From an uncultured Eubacteriales bacterium (GTDB lineage Bacteria > Bacillota > Clostridia > Oscillospirales > CAG-382): a DNA stretch of 49,335 nucleotides. Location: the NCBI GenBank assembly GCA_934446095.1, contig CAKSDR010000006.1, positions 1-49,335 of the forward strand, in the 5' to 3' direction. The notes beneath the pieces were generated by a model. That model was not told where the DNA came from. It made no database searches and saw nothing but the letters and a program-made list of their open reading frames with translations. The translations under genes and the position numbers were made by a program. The number at the start of each line of letters is the position of its first letter. Within the stretch, counting starts at the first letter, position 1. This document shows, piece by piece, positions 23,421 through 32,163 of this stretch.

Positions 23421-23722
23421 AAGTGTACTTTAAGGTCACACTAATCGGGGAAGTAGCGGCTCCTTTTTCCTGAAATCCGCTTTAGCAGGGACTAATTCCT
23501 TTTGCAAGGATAGATTTTGTGTGGCACGTGGCCGGCCGTACTGTGTTGAGGTATGGGTCCTGCGCAATCAGTTCTCCCGAACCATGTCAGGTGGGGAACC
23601 AAGCAGCATTAAGAGATGTAACTGATGTGCCGCAGGGATACCTGTGCTGAGCAGAAAGCGGGACGCACTCATGTAAGATTTTTTTCGAACTTAAGGTGTG
23701 TGATCTTAAAGTGCACTTTTTT
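23421..23722 (+). ncRNA. ffs: Signal recognition particle RNA, large (Alu-containing) Firmicutes type
   Basis: About 300 nt without coding frames. The S-domain core is visible as ACCATGTCAGGTGGGGAACC followed by AAGCAGC, a variant of the conserved GTCAGGTCCGGAAGGAAGCAGC region that binds Ffh. The two ends pair: GTGTACTTTAAGGTCACAC near 23423 with GTGTGTGATCTTAAAGTGCAC near 23696. The extended 5' part is the Alu domain typical of Bacillus and Clostridia. A T-rich tract follows the 3' arm as a terminator. TATAAT at 23403-23408 is the probable -10 of its promoter. The RNA scaffolds co-translational delivery of membrane and secreted proteins. Ends are estimated to within about 10 nt. Confidence 0.9.
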
Positions 23723-23789
23723 CTTTTTACAGTTGTGTGATAGTTTTTGCATAACTGTTATTTTTTTATTATAAGAAAGAAGCGGAAAA

Positions 23790-24602
23790 ATGGAATTTTT
23801 ATACAAGTGCCCCGTTTGCGGAGAAATTACCAAAAATTTCGGAAAGTCTTACATATGCTCTGAAAATCATACTTTTGACGTTTCAAAAGAAGGATATGTA
23901 AATTTTGCTCCGTCGAAGAAAAACAGCGGCGACAGCAAAGACATGTGCCTTGCGCGGCATAGGTTTTTGTCGCACGGATATTACGAAAATTTTGCGAAGG
24001 CCCTTTCGGACATTATAGGTGTTGTGTGTAAAAACGCAGAATTTATAATTGACGCCGGATGCGGAGAGGGGTATTACATAAGGAAAATAAGGGACGCCTT
24101 TCCGGACGGCGCAAATTTCTGCGGTATCGATTACGCCAAAGAAGCGATAAAAATCGCGGCAAAACAGGAAAAAAACGAGAAAAATAAAATTTCATATTTC
24201 GTTTGCGGAATATATTCCCTTCCCGCGCGCGACGAAAGCGCGGACTGCGTGATATCGGTTTTTGCACCGGTGTGCGGAAGTGAAAATTTACGCGTGCTTA
24301 AAAGGGGAGGATATATGCTTATTGCAGGTCCGGGGAAAAGACATCTTTCGGGTCTTAAGAGCGCAATATACGAAAAACCGTACCAAAACGAGGAAAAAAT
24401 CGCTTCATATGACGGATTTGAATTTTGCGGGACCGAAAATGTTTATTACAACGCAAAGATAACCGGAGAAGATATATCAAGCCTTTTTACAATGACGCCG
24501 TATTACTGGAAAACATCAAGAGAAGACGCCGAAAAACTTGCGTCGATGTCGGTTCTCGAAACCGAACTCGAATTCGTAATTTCAAAATATCGGAAAATAT
24601 AA
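23790..24602 (+). CDS. rlmA: 23S rRNA (guanine-N1)-methyltransferase, RlmA family
   Basis: A 270-residue SAM-dependent methyltransferase of the RlmA/TlrB family, which methylates N1 of a guanine in helix 35 of 23S rRNA (G745 or G748 in E. coli numbering). The N-terminal zinc site is visible as CPVCGEITKNFGKSYICSEN with a following histidine. The linker KNSGDSKDMCLARHRFLSHG is family-typical, and the SAM motif is FIIDAGCGEGYYI. Length is normal. It lies directly downstream of the SRP RNA and 90 nt upstream of the YcdB/SLH gene on the same strand. AAGAAGCGG serves as a weak Shine-Dalgarno. G745 versus G748 specificity cannot be told from sequence by eye. Confidence 0.9.
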   Translation: MEFLYKCPVCGEITKNFGKSYICSENHTFDVSKEGYVNFAPSKKNSGDSKDMCLARHRFLSHGYYENFAKALSDIIGVVCKNAEFIIDAGCGEGYYIRKIRDAFPDGANFCGIDYAKEAIKIAAKQEKNEKNKISYFVCGIYSLPARDESADCVISVFAPVCGSENLRVLKRGGYMLIAGPGKRHLSGLKSAIYEKPYQNEEKIASYDGFEFCGTENVYYNAKITGEDISSLFTMTPYYWKTSREDAEKLASMSVLETELEFVISKYRKI

Positions 24603-24692
24603 CGGAACTTTTTGGGATTGTAAGCGTCATATCTAATGTGACTTGTAAAAATATTTTCGGTGCACAAGCGCCGTACGAAAGGATGGATTAAC

Positions 24693-27254
24693 ATGAGAAA
24701 AACAAGCGGAAAAATCTTTTGCACGCTTTTGTCGGCGGTTCTTGCTTTTTCCGGAATTCCTGTGCTTGCGGAAAATGCCGGCAACGAAGCGGTGCCGATT
24801 TCGGCAAAAAATAACGATATAGTTGTAATTTCGGCAAAAGCCGATGAGGTGGTTCCGATTTCGGCCAAAGATCCCGAAAAGATTGTGGAATCTTCGAGTG
24901 AAGAACTTGAAAAAATAATAAAAATAGTAAAGCCCAAACTTTCGGTTCCGGATGATTACACGGAATTTTCGTGGGATTATCAGAAAGGATACAACAAGGC
25001 GCATCCATCAAATTGGACTCTTGCATGGGCTCAGAAAAAAGAAGCGCTTGCAAACGGTGCAAATCCGGCATCGATAACGGTAATATGCGACAGTTACGGA
25101 AGAATCAGTTATTATTACAACAATAAAAACGATGTAGTTTTTTCCGGCAGGGCCCTTCCTGTTTATACAAAGGATGATTTAAAAAAGACAGCCGAGGATT
25201 TCTTCAAAAAAATCTCTCCCGAAAGCTGCGCATCTTTCGAATATACAGACGCCGAATCTATGGGACTTCTCTCGAAGAAATACGGATATAATTTTGTAAG
25301 GAAAGAAAATGGAATAATTTATCCGTCGGACAGAGCGATGGTGGCAGTGGATTTTATTACCGGAGAGGTAACGGGATTTTCTTTGGATTGTAATTTTGAC
25401 GCCGAGATTGCCGACAGCAAAGATATAATTTCCCAAAACGAGGCTGTAAACAAACTTTCCGAAACCCTCAAAATGGAACTTTTATATAAACTCAGAACAT
25501 CTGTGGACAAAGACGGAAAAACTACTAAAAAGGCATGTCTTGTGTATACGCCAAACCTTTATTACATAACGGTTGACGCGCATACGGGAGAGGTATATCT
25601 TACTGATACGGTATGGAATACCGGCAAGAACGATACGAATAAAAACGACGGATTGCTCGCGGCAGATAAAAATACTGCGGATTCAGGCTCCGGTGAAAAA
25701 GAATATGAGTATGTATTGTCCCGGGAGGAACTCGAACAGCTTGAAATTTTATCAAAACTTATAAAAAAGGAAGATGCAATAAAAGCAGTAACTGAAAATA
25801 AGAACCTTTATTTAAATCCGCTTCTTACCGCAGTTGAAGCGTCTTTGTCAAAAAGAACTCCGTATTACGCGGCCGAAAACGGCGGCGATGCCGAATATAT
25901 ATGGAATATAAGTTTTTCAAATCCGCAGAACGATAACGGTTATTACACATATGCGGACGCGTGCGTTGACGCGCAGACGGGAAAGATAATTTCTTTCTAT
26001 TCAAGACTTAACAATTATAATTATTACAAAACTTATAATAAGGAACTGCCGAAAATCAAATATTCCGACGAGCAGCTGCAAAAGATTTTTGAAGAATTTG
26101 CAAAAGAGCAGATTCCGCAGTATTTCGATAAAGCGCGCCTTTCTTCAAATGAAAAGGCAAACGTTATTGAAATCAAAACCGTAGACGGAAACGAAGAATA
26201 TACATACGGAGCGACAAGACTGAATTATACAAGGGTAAACGAGGGCGTCGACTTTACGTATAACAATATATATGGCACGGTTGACGGGGTTACCGGAAAA
26301 ATTTCTTCATTCGGCTACAGATGGGACGATGATATCGAATTCGAGTCGGTTAAAAATGCGATAAGCGCAAAAGAGGCTTTTGATATATACACATCTCTTC
26401 CGGGATTCGGACTTTTCTATGAAACGGCGACAGAATATACTTTCACTCCCGAAAGACTTGAAACAAATTCCGATAAATTCAAGGCCTTTGTTCAGGCATT
26501 GTTCCTTGAAAGAGATCTCGGAAGCGGCGAGTATGACAAAATATGCGAAAAATATGCGAAAGGCATCGACGTAAATAAAGTTTATGAAAATATTGACGAC
26601 GAGGAAAGCATAGTGCAGACAGCGGCGGACTTCTTTGGAGTAAGCAAGGATGATTACGGATACTTCTACAGCGACTATGAAAATCTTTACTCTGTTGCAA
26701 CAAAAGCACGCCTGTGCTACGGCGCATATAACTTTTCCGGATACATTTCGGCTCTCGGCGGCAAAAATATAGATTACGCCGGCGAGGAGATAAAGAAAGA
26801 AGAAAAGCAGGAATACACCGACATTTCTTCACATTGGGCAGAAAGGGAAATACGCCTTATTACCGACGCGGGAGCTGTTGAGGAGCAGTCAAAATTCAGA
26901 CCGGATGAATATATAACGGCAAAAGAATTCAAAGAACTGTTCAGAAACTGCTCATATTACAGTTACGGCGAATACTTATCCGACGACAACTCGGAAGTTT
27001 CGAGAATTGACGCGATAAAATATATTATAGATTCGCTCGGATATACTAGTGTCGCAAAACTTGCAGGCATTTATAAAACTGATTTTGCGGACGGATCTGA
27101 TATTGCGGAAAGTGATGTCGGATTTGCGGCTATCGCAAAGGGACTCGGTATTGTTGAAGGGGACGAAAACGGGAATATTTCCGCTTACAATAAACTTACA
27201 AGAGCCCAGACCGTAAAACTCATATTCAATACGATAAAGGCGGGTAAAGCCTAA
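24693..27254 (+). CDS. Secreted YcdB/YcdC-repeat protein with SLH cell-wall anchor
   Basis: An 853-residue exported protein. It has a signal peptide (residues 1-26, ending PVLA), then a short threefold repeat of a 10-residue unit containing ISAK (residues about 34-60). Several YcdB/YcdC-type modules follow, each ending in a phrase such as FITGEVTGFSL, DAHTGEVYLTD, DAQTGKIISFYS and TVDGVTGKISSFGYRW. SLH repeats sit at the C-terminus (YTDISSHWAEREIRLITDAG, with FRPDEYITAKEF and LTRAQTVKLIFN). The SLH part should bind pyruvylated cell-wall polymer; the YcdB domains are of unknown function and resemble propeptide-like (PepSY) folds. AAAGGATGG gives the ATG at 24693; a longer GTG frame at 24660 overlaps it. 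A terminator follows. Confidence 0.9.
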   Translation: MRKTSGKIFCTLLSAVLAFSGIPVLAENAGNEAVPISAKNNDIVVISAKADEVVPISAKDPEKIVESSSEELEKIIKIVKPKLSVPDDYTEFSWDYQKGYNKAHPSNWTLAWAQKKEALANGANPASITVICDSYGRISYYYNNKNDVVFSGRALPVYTKDDLKKTAEDFFKKISPESCASFEYTDAESMGLLSKKYGYNFVRKENGIIYPSDRAMVAVDFITGEVTGFSLDCNFDAEIADSKDIISQNEAVNKLSETLKMELLYKLRTSVDKDGKTTKKACLVYTPNLYYITVDAHTGEVYLTDTVWNTGKNDTNKNDGLLAADKNTADSGSGEKEYEYVLSREELEQLEILSKLIKKEDAIKAVTENKNLYLNPLLTAVEASLSKRTPYYAAENGGDAEYIWNISFSNPQNDNGYYTYADACVDAQTGKIISFYSRLNNYNYYKTYNKELPKIKYSDEQLQKIFEEFAKEQIPQYFDKARLSSNEKANVIEIKTVDGNEEYTYGATRLNYTRVNEGVDFTYNNIYGTVDGVTGKISSFGYRWDDDIEFESVKNAISAKEAFDIYTSLPGFGLFYETATEYTFTPERLETNSDKFKAFVQALFLERDLGSGEYDKICEKYAKGIDVNKVYENIDDEESIVQTAADFFGVSKDDYGYFYSDYENLYSVATKARLCYGAYNFSGYISALGGKNIDYAGEEIKKEEKQEYTDISSHWAEREIRLITDAGAVEEQSKFRPDEYITAKEFKELFRNCSYYSYGEYLSDDNSEVSRIDAIKYIIDSLGYTSVAKLAGIYKTDFADGSDIAESDVGFAAIAKGLGIVEGDENGNISAYNKLTRAQTVKLIFNTIKAGKA

Positions 27255-27288
27255 GCAAAAGGATAATTTATAATATAACCCAATGTTT

Positions 27289-27324
27289 GTCCGGAAAAAC
27301 CTACAGTTTTTCCGGACTTTTTTT
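27289..27324 (+). terminator. Terminator after the YcdB/SLH gene
   Basis: GTCCGGAAAAAC and GTTTTTCCGGAC pair perfectly around a 5-nt loop, followed by seven T. Confidence 0.92.
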
Positions 27325-27334
27325 AAAAATACGG

Positions 27335-27363
27335 TTGAATATTTACATTTATTGTAGTATAAT
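27335..27363 (+). promoter_or_regulatory. SigA-type promoter of typA
   Basis: TTGAAT and TATAAT are 17 nt apart; transcription would start near 27370, about 80 nt before the gene. Confidence 0.75.
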
Positions 27364-27451
27364 AAATATTTAGTGAATTTAAAGTGAGATAAACGTGATT
27401 TTACTCCGCTTTATGCAGGATTTTGCTCCGTATTGAAAGGAAACAAAAACA

Positions 27452-29284
27452 ATGATAAGAAATGATTTGCGAAATATAGCGATTATTGCCCATGTTGACC
27501 ACGGAAAAACAACGCTTGTTGACGAGATGTTAAAACAAAGCGGCACATTCCGTGAGAATCAGGTTGTTGAAGACCGCGTAATGGACAGCAATGACCTTGA
27601 ACGCGAAAGAGGAATAACCATTCTTGCCAAAAATACATCAATTCATTATAAAGATATAAAGATCAATGTCGTTGATACCCCCGGACATGCCGATTTCGGC
27701 GGAGAAGTCGAGAGGGTTCTTAAAATGGTTGACGGCGTTGTTCTTCTTGTAGACGCTTTTGAAGGCACAATGCCTCAGACGCGCTTTGTACTTTCAAAGG
27801 CACTTGAACTCGGACACAAGGTAGTTGTTGTTGTAAATAAAGTAGACAGACCCGGCGCCAGAACCCATGAGGTTGTGGACGAAGTTTTGGAACTGTTTAT
27901 TTCTCTTAATGCAACCGACGAACAGCTTGACAGCCCTATTGTATTTTGCTCCGGCAAAAACGGCACGGCGTCGTTAAATCCCGAAACCCAGGAAGAAAAC
28001 CTGAAAACGCTGTTTGAAACAATTATAAATCATATACCGGGTCCCGATATCGAAGCAGACGGACCTACTCAGATGCTTGTTTCTTCAATAGACTATAACG
28101 ATTATGTCGGCAGAATCGCTCTCGGAAGAGTTGAGCGCGGAATTATATGCAAAAATCAGGATGTTATAGTTTCGAATAACGCGAAAGCGCATGATGACTA
28201 TAGGTCAAAAGTTGCAAATCTGTTTACCGTTGAGGGCTTGAAAAGAGTTCCGGCAGACAAGGTCGAAGCGGGAGATATCGTATGTATTTCCGGAATCGAA
28301 AATGTTACTATAGGCGATACGATATGCGATCCCGAATGTGTGGAATCCCTGCCTTTTGTTAAAATATCGGAACCGACTCTTGAAATGACTTTTTCAGTCA
28401 ACGATTCGCCTTTTGCCGGTACCGAAGGAAAATACTGCACGTCAAGACATCTGCGCGAGAGATTATACAGAGAACTTCTGAAAGACGTTTCTTTGAGGGT
28501 TGAAGATACTTCATCAAGCGAAAGTTTTAAAGTTTCCGGAAGAGGAGAAATGCATCTTTCGATACTTATAGAAACTATGCGGCGCGAAGGATATGAAATG
28601 CAGGTAAGCGCGCCCAGAGTTATTTTCCAAAAAGATGAAAACGGCAATATCACAGAGCCGTCGGAAGAAGTAACATGCGAGGTGCCGTCCGATTACATGG
28701 GTTCCGTTATGGAAAAACTCGGCGCAAGAAAAGGCGAACTCGTTGATATGTCACCTATAGGCGACAGAATGAAACTTATTTATAAAATTCCGACAAGAGG
28801 TCTTTTCGGATACAGAAATGAATTTCTGACAGATACGCGCGGAGAGGGTATTATAAGTTCGATTTTTGACGGATATATTCCTTATAAAGGAGATATTCCC
28901 AAACGCACGACAGGTTCTCTTATCGCATATGAAACCGGAAAGGCTACAACTTACGGAATATTTAACGTTCAGGACAGAGGCCAGATGTTTATACCTTCAG
29001 CGATTGACGTTTATGAGGGCATGATAGTCGGAGAATCCGCAAAGAGCGACGACATTGTTGTAAACGTATGCAAGAAAAAGCACCTGACGGCAATAAGATC
29101 TTCCGGCGCTGATGAAGCGTTAAGACTCGTTCCGCCGAAAATCTTCAGTCTTGAAGAGGCTATAGAATATATTGACAATGATGAACTTATTGAGATTACC
29201 CCGAAATCCATAAGATTGCGCAAGTCTATTCTCAGCAATGTTCAGAGGGCAAAAACAAGAGCGAAAATAGAAGCTGAAAAATAA
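27452..29284 (+). CDS. typA: Ribosome-associated GTPase TypA/BipA
   Basis: A 610-residue translational GTPase of normal length. The GTPase motifs are intact: AHVDHGKTTLVDEML (G1), RERGITILAKNTS (G2, with the TypA-type G-I-T-I-L), DTPGHADFGGEVER (G3) and NKVDRPGAR (G4). Domain II, an EF-G-like domain and the BipA-specific C-terminal domain (GEGIISSIFDGYIPYKGDIP) follow. TypA binds the 70S ribosome and assists 50S assembly and translation under cold or stress conditions. GAAAGGAAAC precedes the ATG. It is a single-gene unit between two strong terminators, convergent with hflX. Confidence 0.97.
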   Translation: MIRNDLRNIAIIAHVDHGKTTLVDEMLKQSGTFRENQVVEDRVMDSNDLERERGITILAKNTSIHYKDIKINVVDTPGHADFGGEVERVLKMVDGVVLLVDAFEGTMPQTRFVLSKALELGHKVVVVVNKVDRPGARTHEVVDEVLELFISLNATDEQLDSPIVFCSGKNGTASLNPETQEENLKTLFETIINHIPGPDIEADGPTQMLVSSIDYNDYVGRIALGRVERGIICKNQDVIVSNNAKAHDDYRSKVANLFTVEGLKRVPADKVEAGDIVCISGIENVTIGDTICDPECVESLPFVKISEPTLEMTFSVNDSPFAGTEGKYCTSRHLRERLYRELLKDVSLRVEDTSSSESFKVSGRGEMHLSILIETMRREGYEMQVSAPRVIFQKDENGNITEPSEEVTCEVPSDYMGSVMEKLGARKGELVDMSPIGDRMKLIYKIPTRGLFGYRNEFLTDTRGEGIISSIFDGYIPYKGDIPKRTTGSLIAYETGKATTYGIFNVQDRGQMFIPSAIDVYEGMIVGESAKSDDIVVNVCKKKHLTAIRSSGADEALRLVPPKIFSLEEAIEYIDNDELIEITPKSIRLRKSILSNVQRAKTRAKIEAEK

Positions 29285-29290
29285 AAAAAG

Positions 29291-29333
29291 AAATCCGCGG
29301 CAGTAAAGTTTATAACTGCCGCGGATTTTTTTA
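29291..29333. terminator. Bidirectional terminator between typA and hflX
   Basis: AAATCCGCGGCAGT pairs with ACTGCCGCGGATTT around a short AT loop; a T-run follows on the plus strand and an A-run (T-run on minus) lies on the other side. Confidence 0.92.
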
Positions 29334-29339
29334 TAAAAG

Positions 29340-30662
29340 TTATATTAAATATTCTTTATACATTCCGCGTATTTTTTCGTCTGCAAGAACCTGTACTTTT
29401 GTACCTTCGTCGGTATATTCTACATCAAGCACGGTCGAGTTTTTATATAGATTGTTTAAGGGCGACTGAACGTCAAACGGAAACAGAAATGTTACTTTTT
29501 TCAAAGTATCTGTCAGGGTTTTTTCAATTTCGCGGAGAAGGTTATCTACTCCTTCTCCGGTGCGTGCGGAAATGCATACGGTTTTTTTCTGATTTTCGGG
29601 CGCGAATATCGGCTTTTCGGAAAGTTTATCGCATTTGTTAAATACATAAATCACGGGCTTGCCCATCGCTCCGAGTTCGGACAGTATTTCTTCTGTTACC
29701 GATATTTTCATTTGGCAGTCCTCGTCGTCCGCGTCGACAAGAATTAAAAGCATGTCGGCATAATTTGCCTCTTCAAGAGTGCTTTTAAAGGCCTTTATCA
29801 GCACATGCGGCAGTTTATTTATAAATCCTACGGTGTCTGTGAGAAGTATTTCAAAGCCGGACGGCAACTCAAGTTTTCTTACCGTCGGGTCAAGTGTTGC
29901 GAACAGTTTATCTTCGCACAGAATATCGGCATTTGTAAGATAGTTTAAAAGAGTTGATTTGCCGGCATTGGTGTATCCTACGATTGCGACAACCGGAATT
30001 TTTGATTTTTGTCTTTTGCTTCTTTGTATACTTCGGTTGCTTTCGAGTTCATTTATTTGCTGTTCAAGATATGCAATTCTTCTTTTAATATGTCTTTTGT
30101 CGGTTTCAAGTTTTGTTTCTCCGGGGCCTCGTGCTCCCACACTTCCGCTTGACGAACCGCCTTGGCGCGAAAGTTCCGTTCCCCTTCCCGTAAGCCGCGG
30201 GGAAGTATAGTGCAGCTGCGCTATTTCCACCTGCAGTTTTCCCTCTCCCGTCACGGCATATTTTGCAAAAATGTCAAGAATAAGCATTGTGCGGTCAATA
30301 ACGCGGGTCTTGGTTTCCGGACTTTCCTTACTTATTTCATCTTCTATATTTCTTATTTGTGCCGGCGACAGTTCCGCGTCGAAGACGACAAGAAAAATAT
30401 CGTTATTTTTGCAGAAAAGGGCAATTTCGGCAAGTTTTCCCTTGCCTATATATGTTGCGGCTTCCGGGGAAGGTTTACATTGCGTTGAAAAGTAATAATC
30501 ACATTTTTCCGAATCTTCTCCCATAGAAGTTTTTGCAAGGCTTTTGAGTTCTTTAAGGGATTTTTCGGCAGGAATTTGTTCCGAAGAGTTAAAATATAAA
30601 GAAACGAGCAGTATTCCGAAACGTTTTTCCTCATTTTCGGTTAAAATAATATCGTTATTCAA
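29340..30662 (-). CDS. hflX: Ribosome-splitting GTPase HflX
   Basis: A 440-residue GTPase. The N-terminal domain has the HflX signature region (YIGKGKLAEIALFC, then VFDAELSPAQIRNIEDEISK and RVIDRTMLILDIFA). A glycine-rich linker follows, with GGSSSGSVGARGPGETKLET. The G domain shows GYTNAGKSTLLN (G1), DTVGFINKLPH (G3) and NKCDKL (G4). HflX rescues and splits stalled or heat-damaged ribosomes. The start is a TTG at 30662: GGAGG lies 7 nt upstream and no ATG fits. It is downstream of the inverted-repeat element at 30773-30880 and is convergent with typA. Confidence 0.97.
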   Translation of the reverse strand: MNNDIILTENEEKRFGILLVSLYFNSSEQIPAEKSLKELKSLAKTSMGEDSEKCDYYFSTQCKPSPEAATYIGKGKLAEIALFCKNNDIFLVVFDAELSPAQIRNIEDEISKESPETKTRVIDRTMLILDIFAKYAVTGEGKLQVEIAQLHYTSPRLTGRGTELSRQGGSSSGSVGARGPGETKLETDKRHIKRRIAYLEQQINELESNRSIQRSKRQKSKIPVVAIVGYTNAGKSTLLNYLTNADILCEDKLFATLDPTVRKLELPSGFEILLTDTVGFINKLPHVLIKAFKSTLEEANYADMLLILVDADDEDCQMKISVTEEILSELGAMGKPVIYVFNKCDKLSEKPIFAPENQKKTVCISARTGEGVDNLLREIEKTLTDTLKKVTFLFPFDVQSPLNNLYKNSTVLDVEYTDEGTKVQVLADEKIRGMYKEYLI

Positions 30663-30772
30663 ATTTTTGCCTCCTTTTTAATTCGGCAAATTGCGTATCG
30701 CAAATACAAGTATTTTGCAATACCGTTATTGTTTGTATATGCCGCGCATTTATGCGCAATAATACTTTCAGA

Positions 30773-30880
30773 CTTTCTCGGCGCCGTTCTCCGGAAAATC
30801 AAAAAGACAGGCTTTTTGATTTTTTGTTAAAAAATAAGGGCGATCTTCGCCCTTATTTTCCGAGAACGGCGCTGAGAAAG
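30773..30880. repeat. 108-bp inverted-repeat element containing two nested intrinsic terminators
   Basis: Arms of 26-27 bp (30773-30799 and 30855-30880) are inverted copies with one mismatch and one bulged base. Between them lie two complete hairpins: AATCAAAAAG-loop-CTTTTTGATT followed by T (plus-strand terminator), and AATAAGGGCGA-loop-TCGCCCTTATT, which on the minus strand is followed by a T-run and would end the Gfo/Idh/MocA transcript. The whole can fold as a three-way junction in DNA or RNA. It lies between the oxidoreductase and hflX. Confidence 0.88.
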
Positions 30881-30890
30881 CGCCTTAATT

Positions 30891-31943
30891 TTAAAGATTT
30901 ACTTTTATTATCTGCTGCTTTTCGTTTGATTCGAAGCAGAGTTCAATAACACGAAGCACTCTTCTTAACTGTTCATGCTTTATAAACTGCCCGCATTTTC
31001 CGTCGATTGCGTCCCATACATTCTGATAAAAAGCATCGTAAAGAATGTCCGGCGATTTTATTGTATATGTTTCGGTCGTTATTTCATTTCTCGGAGCCAT
31101 GGTTTTGGTAAGACCGTTGGAAGCGGCAACCGGAGTGATGTGCGATTCATGCCATTCTTTGCAGCGTACCACATCGCAGTCGGATCCCCAGTGCTTGATT
31201 TCGGCAGAACCCATTTCGCCGAGGACATAAAATCTCGGAAGGCTTATAAAATTGTATGTTCCGAGTTCAATATGGTATCTGAGACCGTTTTCAAAAATCA
31301 AATCCGCAAAGAAACCATCGTCAACTTCTTTGTTTGTTAAGTTTGTGAGAGTACATGAGATTTCGGAAAGTTTAAGACCGTCAGTCATGAAAAGCGCTTG
31401 GTCGATAAGATGTACTCCCCAGTCGTAAAGCATGCCGCCGCCGTGCGCTTTCATGCCGCGCCAGTCGCCGGGAATGCCTCGAGAACCGTGAACACGCGAT
31501 TCAATATTGAAAATATTTCCGATATCTTTGTTGTGATAAAGATCCTTTACCATCATAAAATCCGGATCCCATCTTCTGTTCTGATGAACAGTAAAAATAA
31601 CATTGTTCTTTTTCGCCGCGTCTGTCATGTCGTCAAAGTCTTTAACCGACAATGTTACGGGTTTTTCGCAGACAACGTTTTTTCCGGCGTTCATTGCCTT
31701 TATGCAGATTTCCTTGTGAGAGTCGTTCGGTGTTGCGACTGTTACAAGGTCTACGGAACTGTCGTTTAAAAGTTCGTCAAGAGAACTGTATGTGTGGAAG
31801 CCGAGTTTTTTCGCTTCTTCTATTTTGCTTTTGTCTATGTCGTAAATTCCGGAAAGGTTCATATACGGCTTTGCGTTTATGAAATTTGCGTGATGACCGT
31901 GGCCCATTCCGCCGAAACCTACAACTGCTGCATTGTGTGACAT
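30891..31943 (-). CDS. Gfo/Idh/MocA-family oxidoreductase
   Basis: A 350-residue NAD(P)-dependent dehydrogenase. The N-terminal Rossmann fold begins AAVVGFGGMGHGHHANFINA; VTVATPNDSHKEICIKAMNA and VVCEKPVTLS carry the family's conserved lysine (EKP). The C-terminal domain includes GMLYDWGVHLIDQALFMTDG, with the aspartate/histidine pair used in catalysis. Enzymes of this family oxidise or reduce sugars, inositols or their derivatives; the substrate cannot be predicted. GAGGTG precedes the ATG. It is a single-gene unit divergent from uvrA. The TIM-barrel isomerase gene at 35117 is of a type often partnered with such oxidoreductases, but here uvrA separates them. Confidence 0.92.
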   Translation of the reverse strand: MSHNAAVVGFGGMGHGHHANFINAKPYMNLSGIYDIDKSKIEEAKKLGFHTYSSLDELLNDSSVDLVTVATPNDSHKEICIKAMNAGKNVVCEKPVTLSVKDFDDMTDAAKKNNVIFTVHQNRRWDPDFMMVKDLYHNKDIGNIFNIESRVHGSRGIPGDWRGMKAHGGGMLYDWGVHLIDQALFMTDGLKLSEISCTLTNLTNKEVDDGFFADLIFENGLRYHIELGTYNFISLPRFYVLGEMGSAEIKHWGSDCDVVRCKEWHESHITPVAASNGLTKTMAPRNEITTETYTIKSPDILYDAFYQNVWDAIDGKCGQFIKHEQLRRVLRVIELCFESNEKQQIIKVNL

Positions 31944-32057
31944 AATTAATCACCTCGTGAAAAAATTGTGCTTAAAAATTCTCTTTTATTATATTGCATG
32001 GAAGAAAAAAAATCAATAGAAATTATTAAAAAAAGCAATGAAATTCAAAAAAAGTGG

Positions 32058-32085
32058 TTGAATATATAATTTTTTGTGGTAGAAT
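32058..32085 (+). promoter_or_regulatory. SigA-type promoter of uvrA
   Basis: TTGAAT and TAGAAT are 16 nt apart, giving a leader of about 70 nt. No clear LexA box was seen. Confidence 0.55.
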
Positions 32086-32163
32086 AACATAAAAAGTCTG
32101 TTCGGTTTTGAAAAATTTGACAGAGAATTTTTTATGCGAAAAAACAAGCCCGGGGGAGTATAA

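Noticed and set aside
31944..32163. LexA box upstream of uvrA
   Set aside because: No GAAC-N4-GTTC type site is present; only a partial match was seen.
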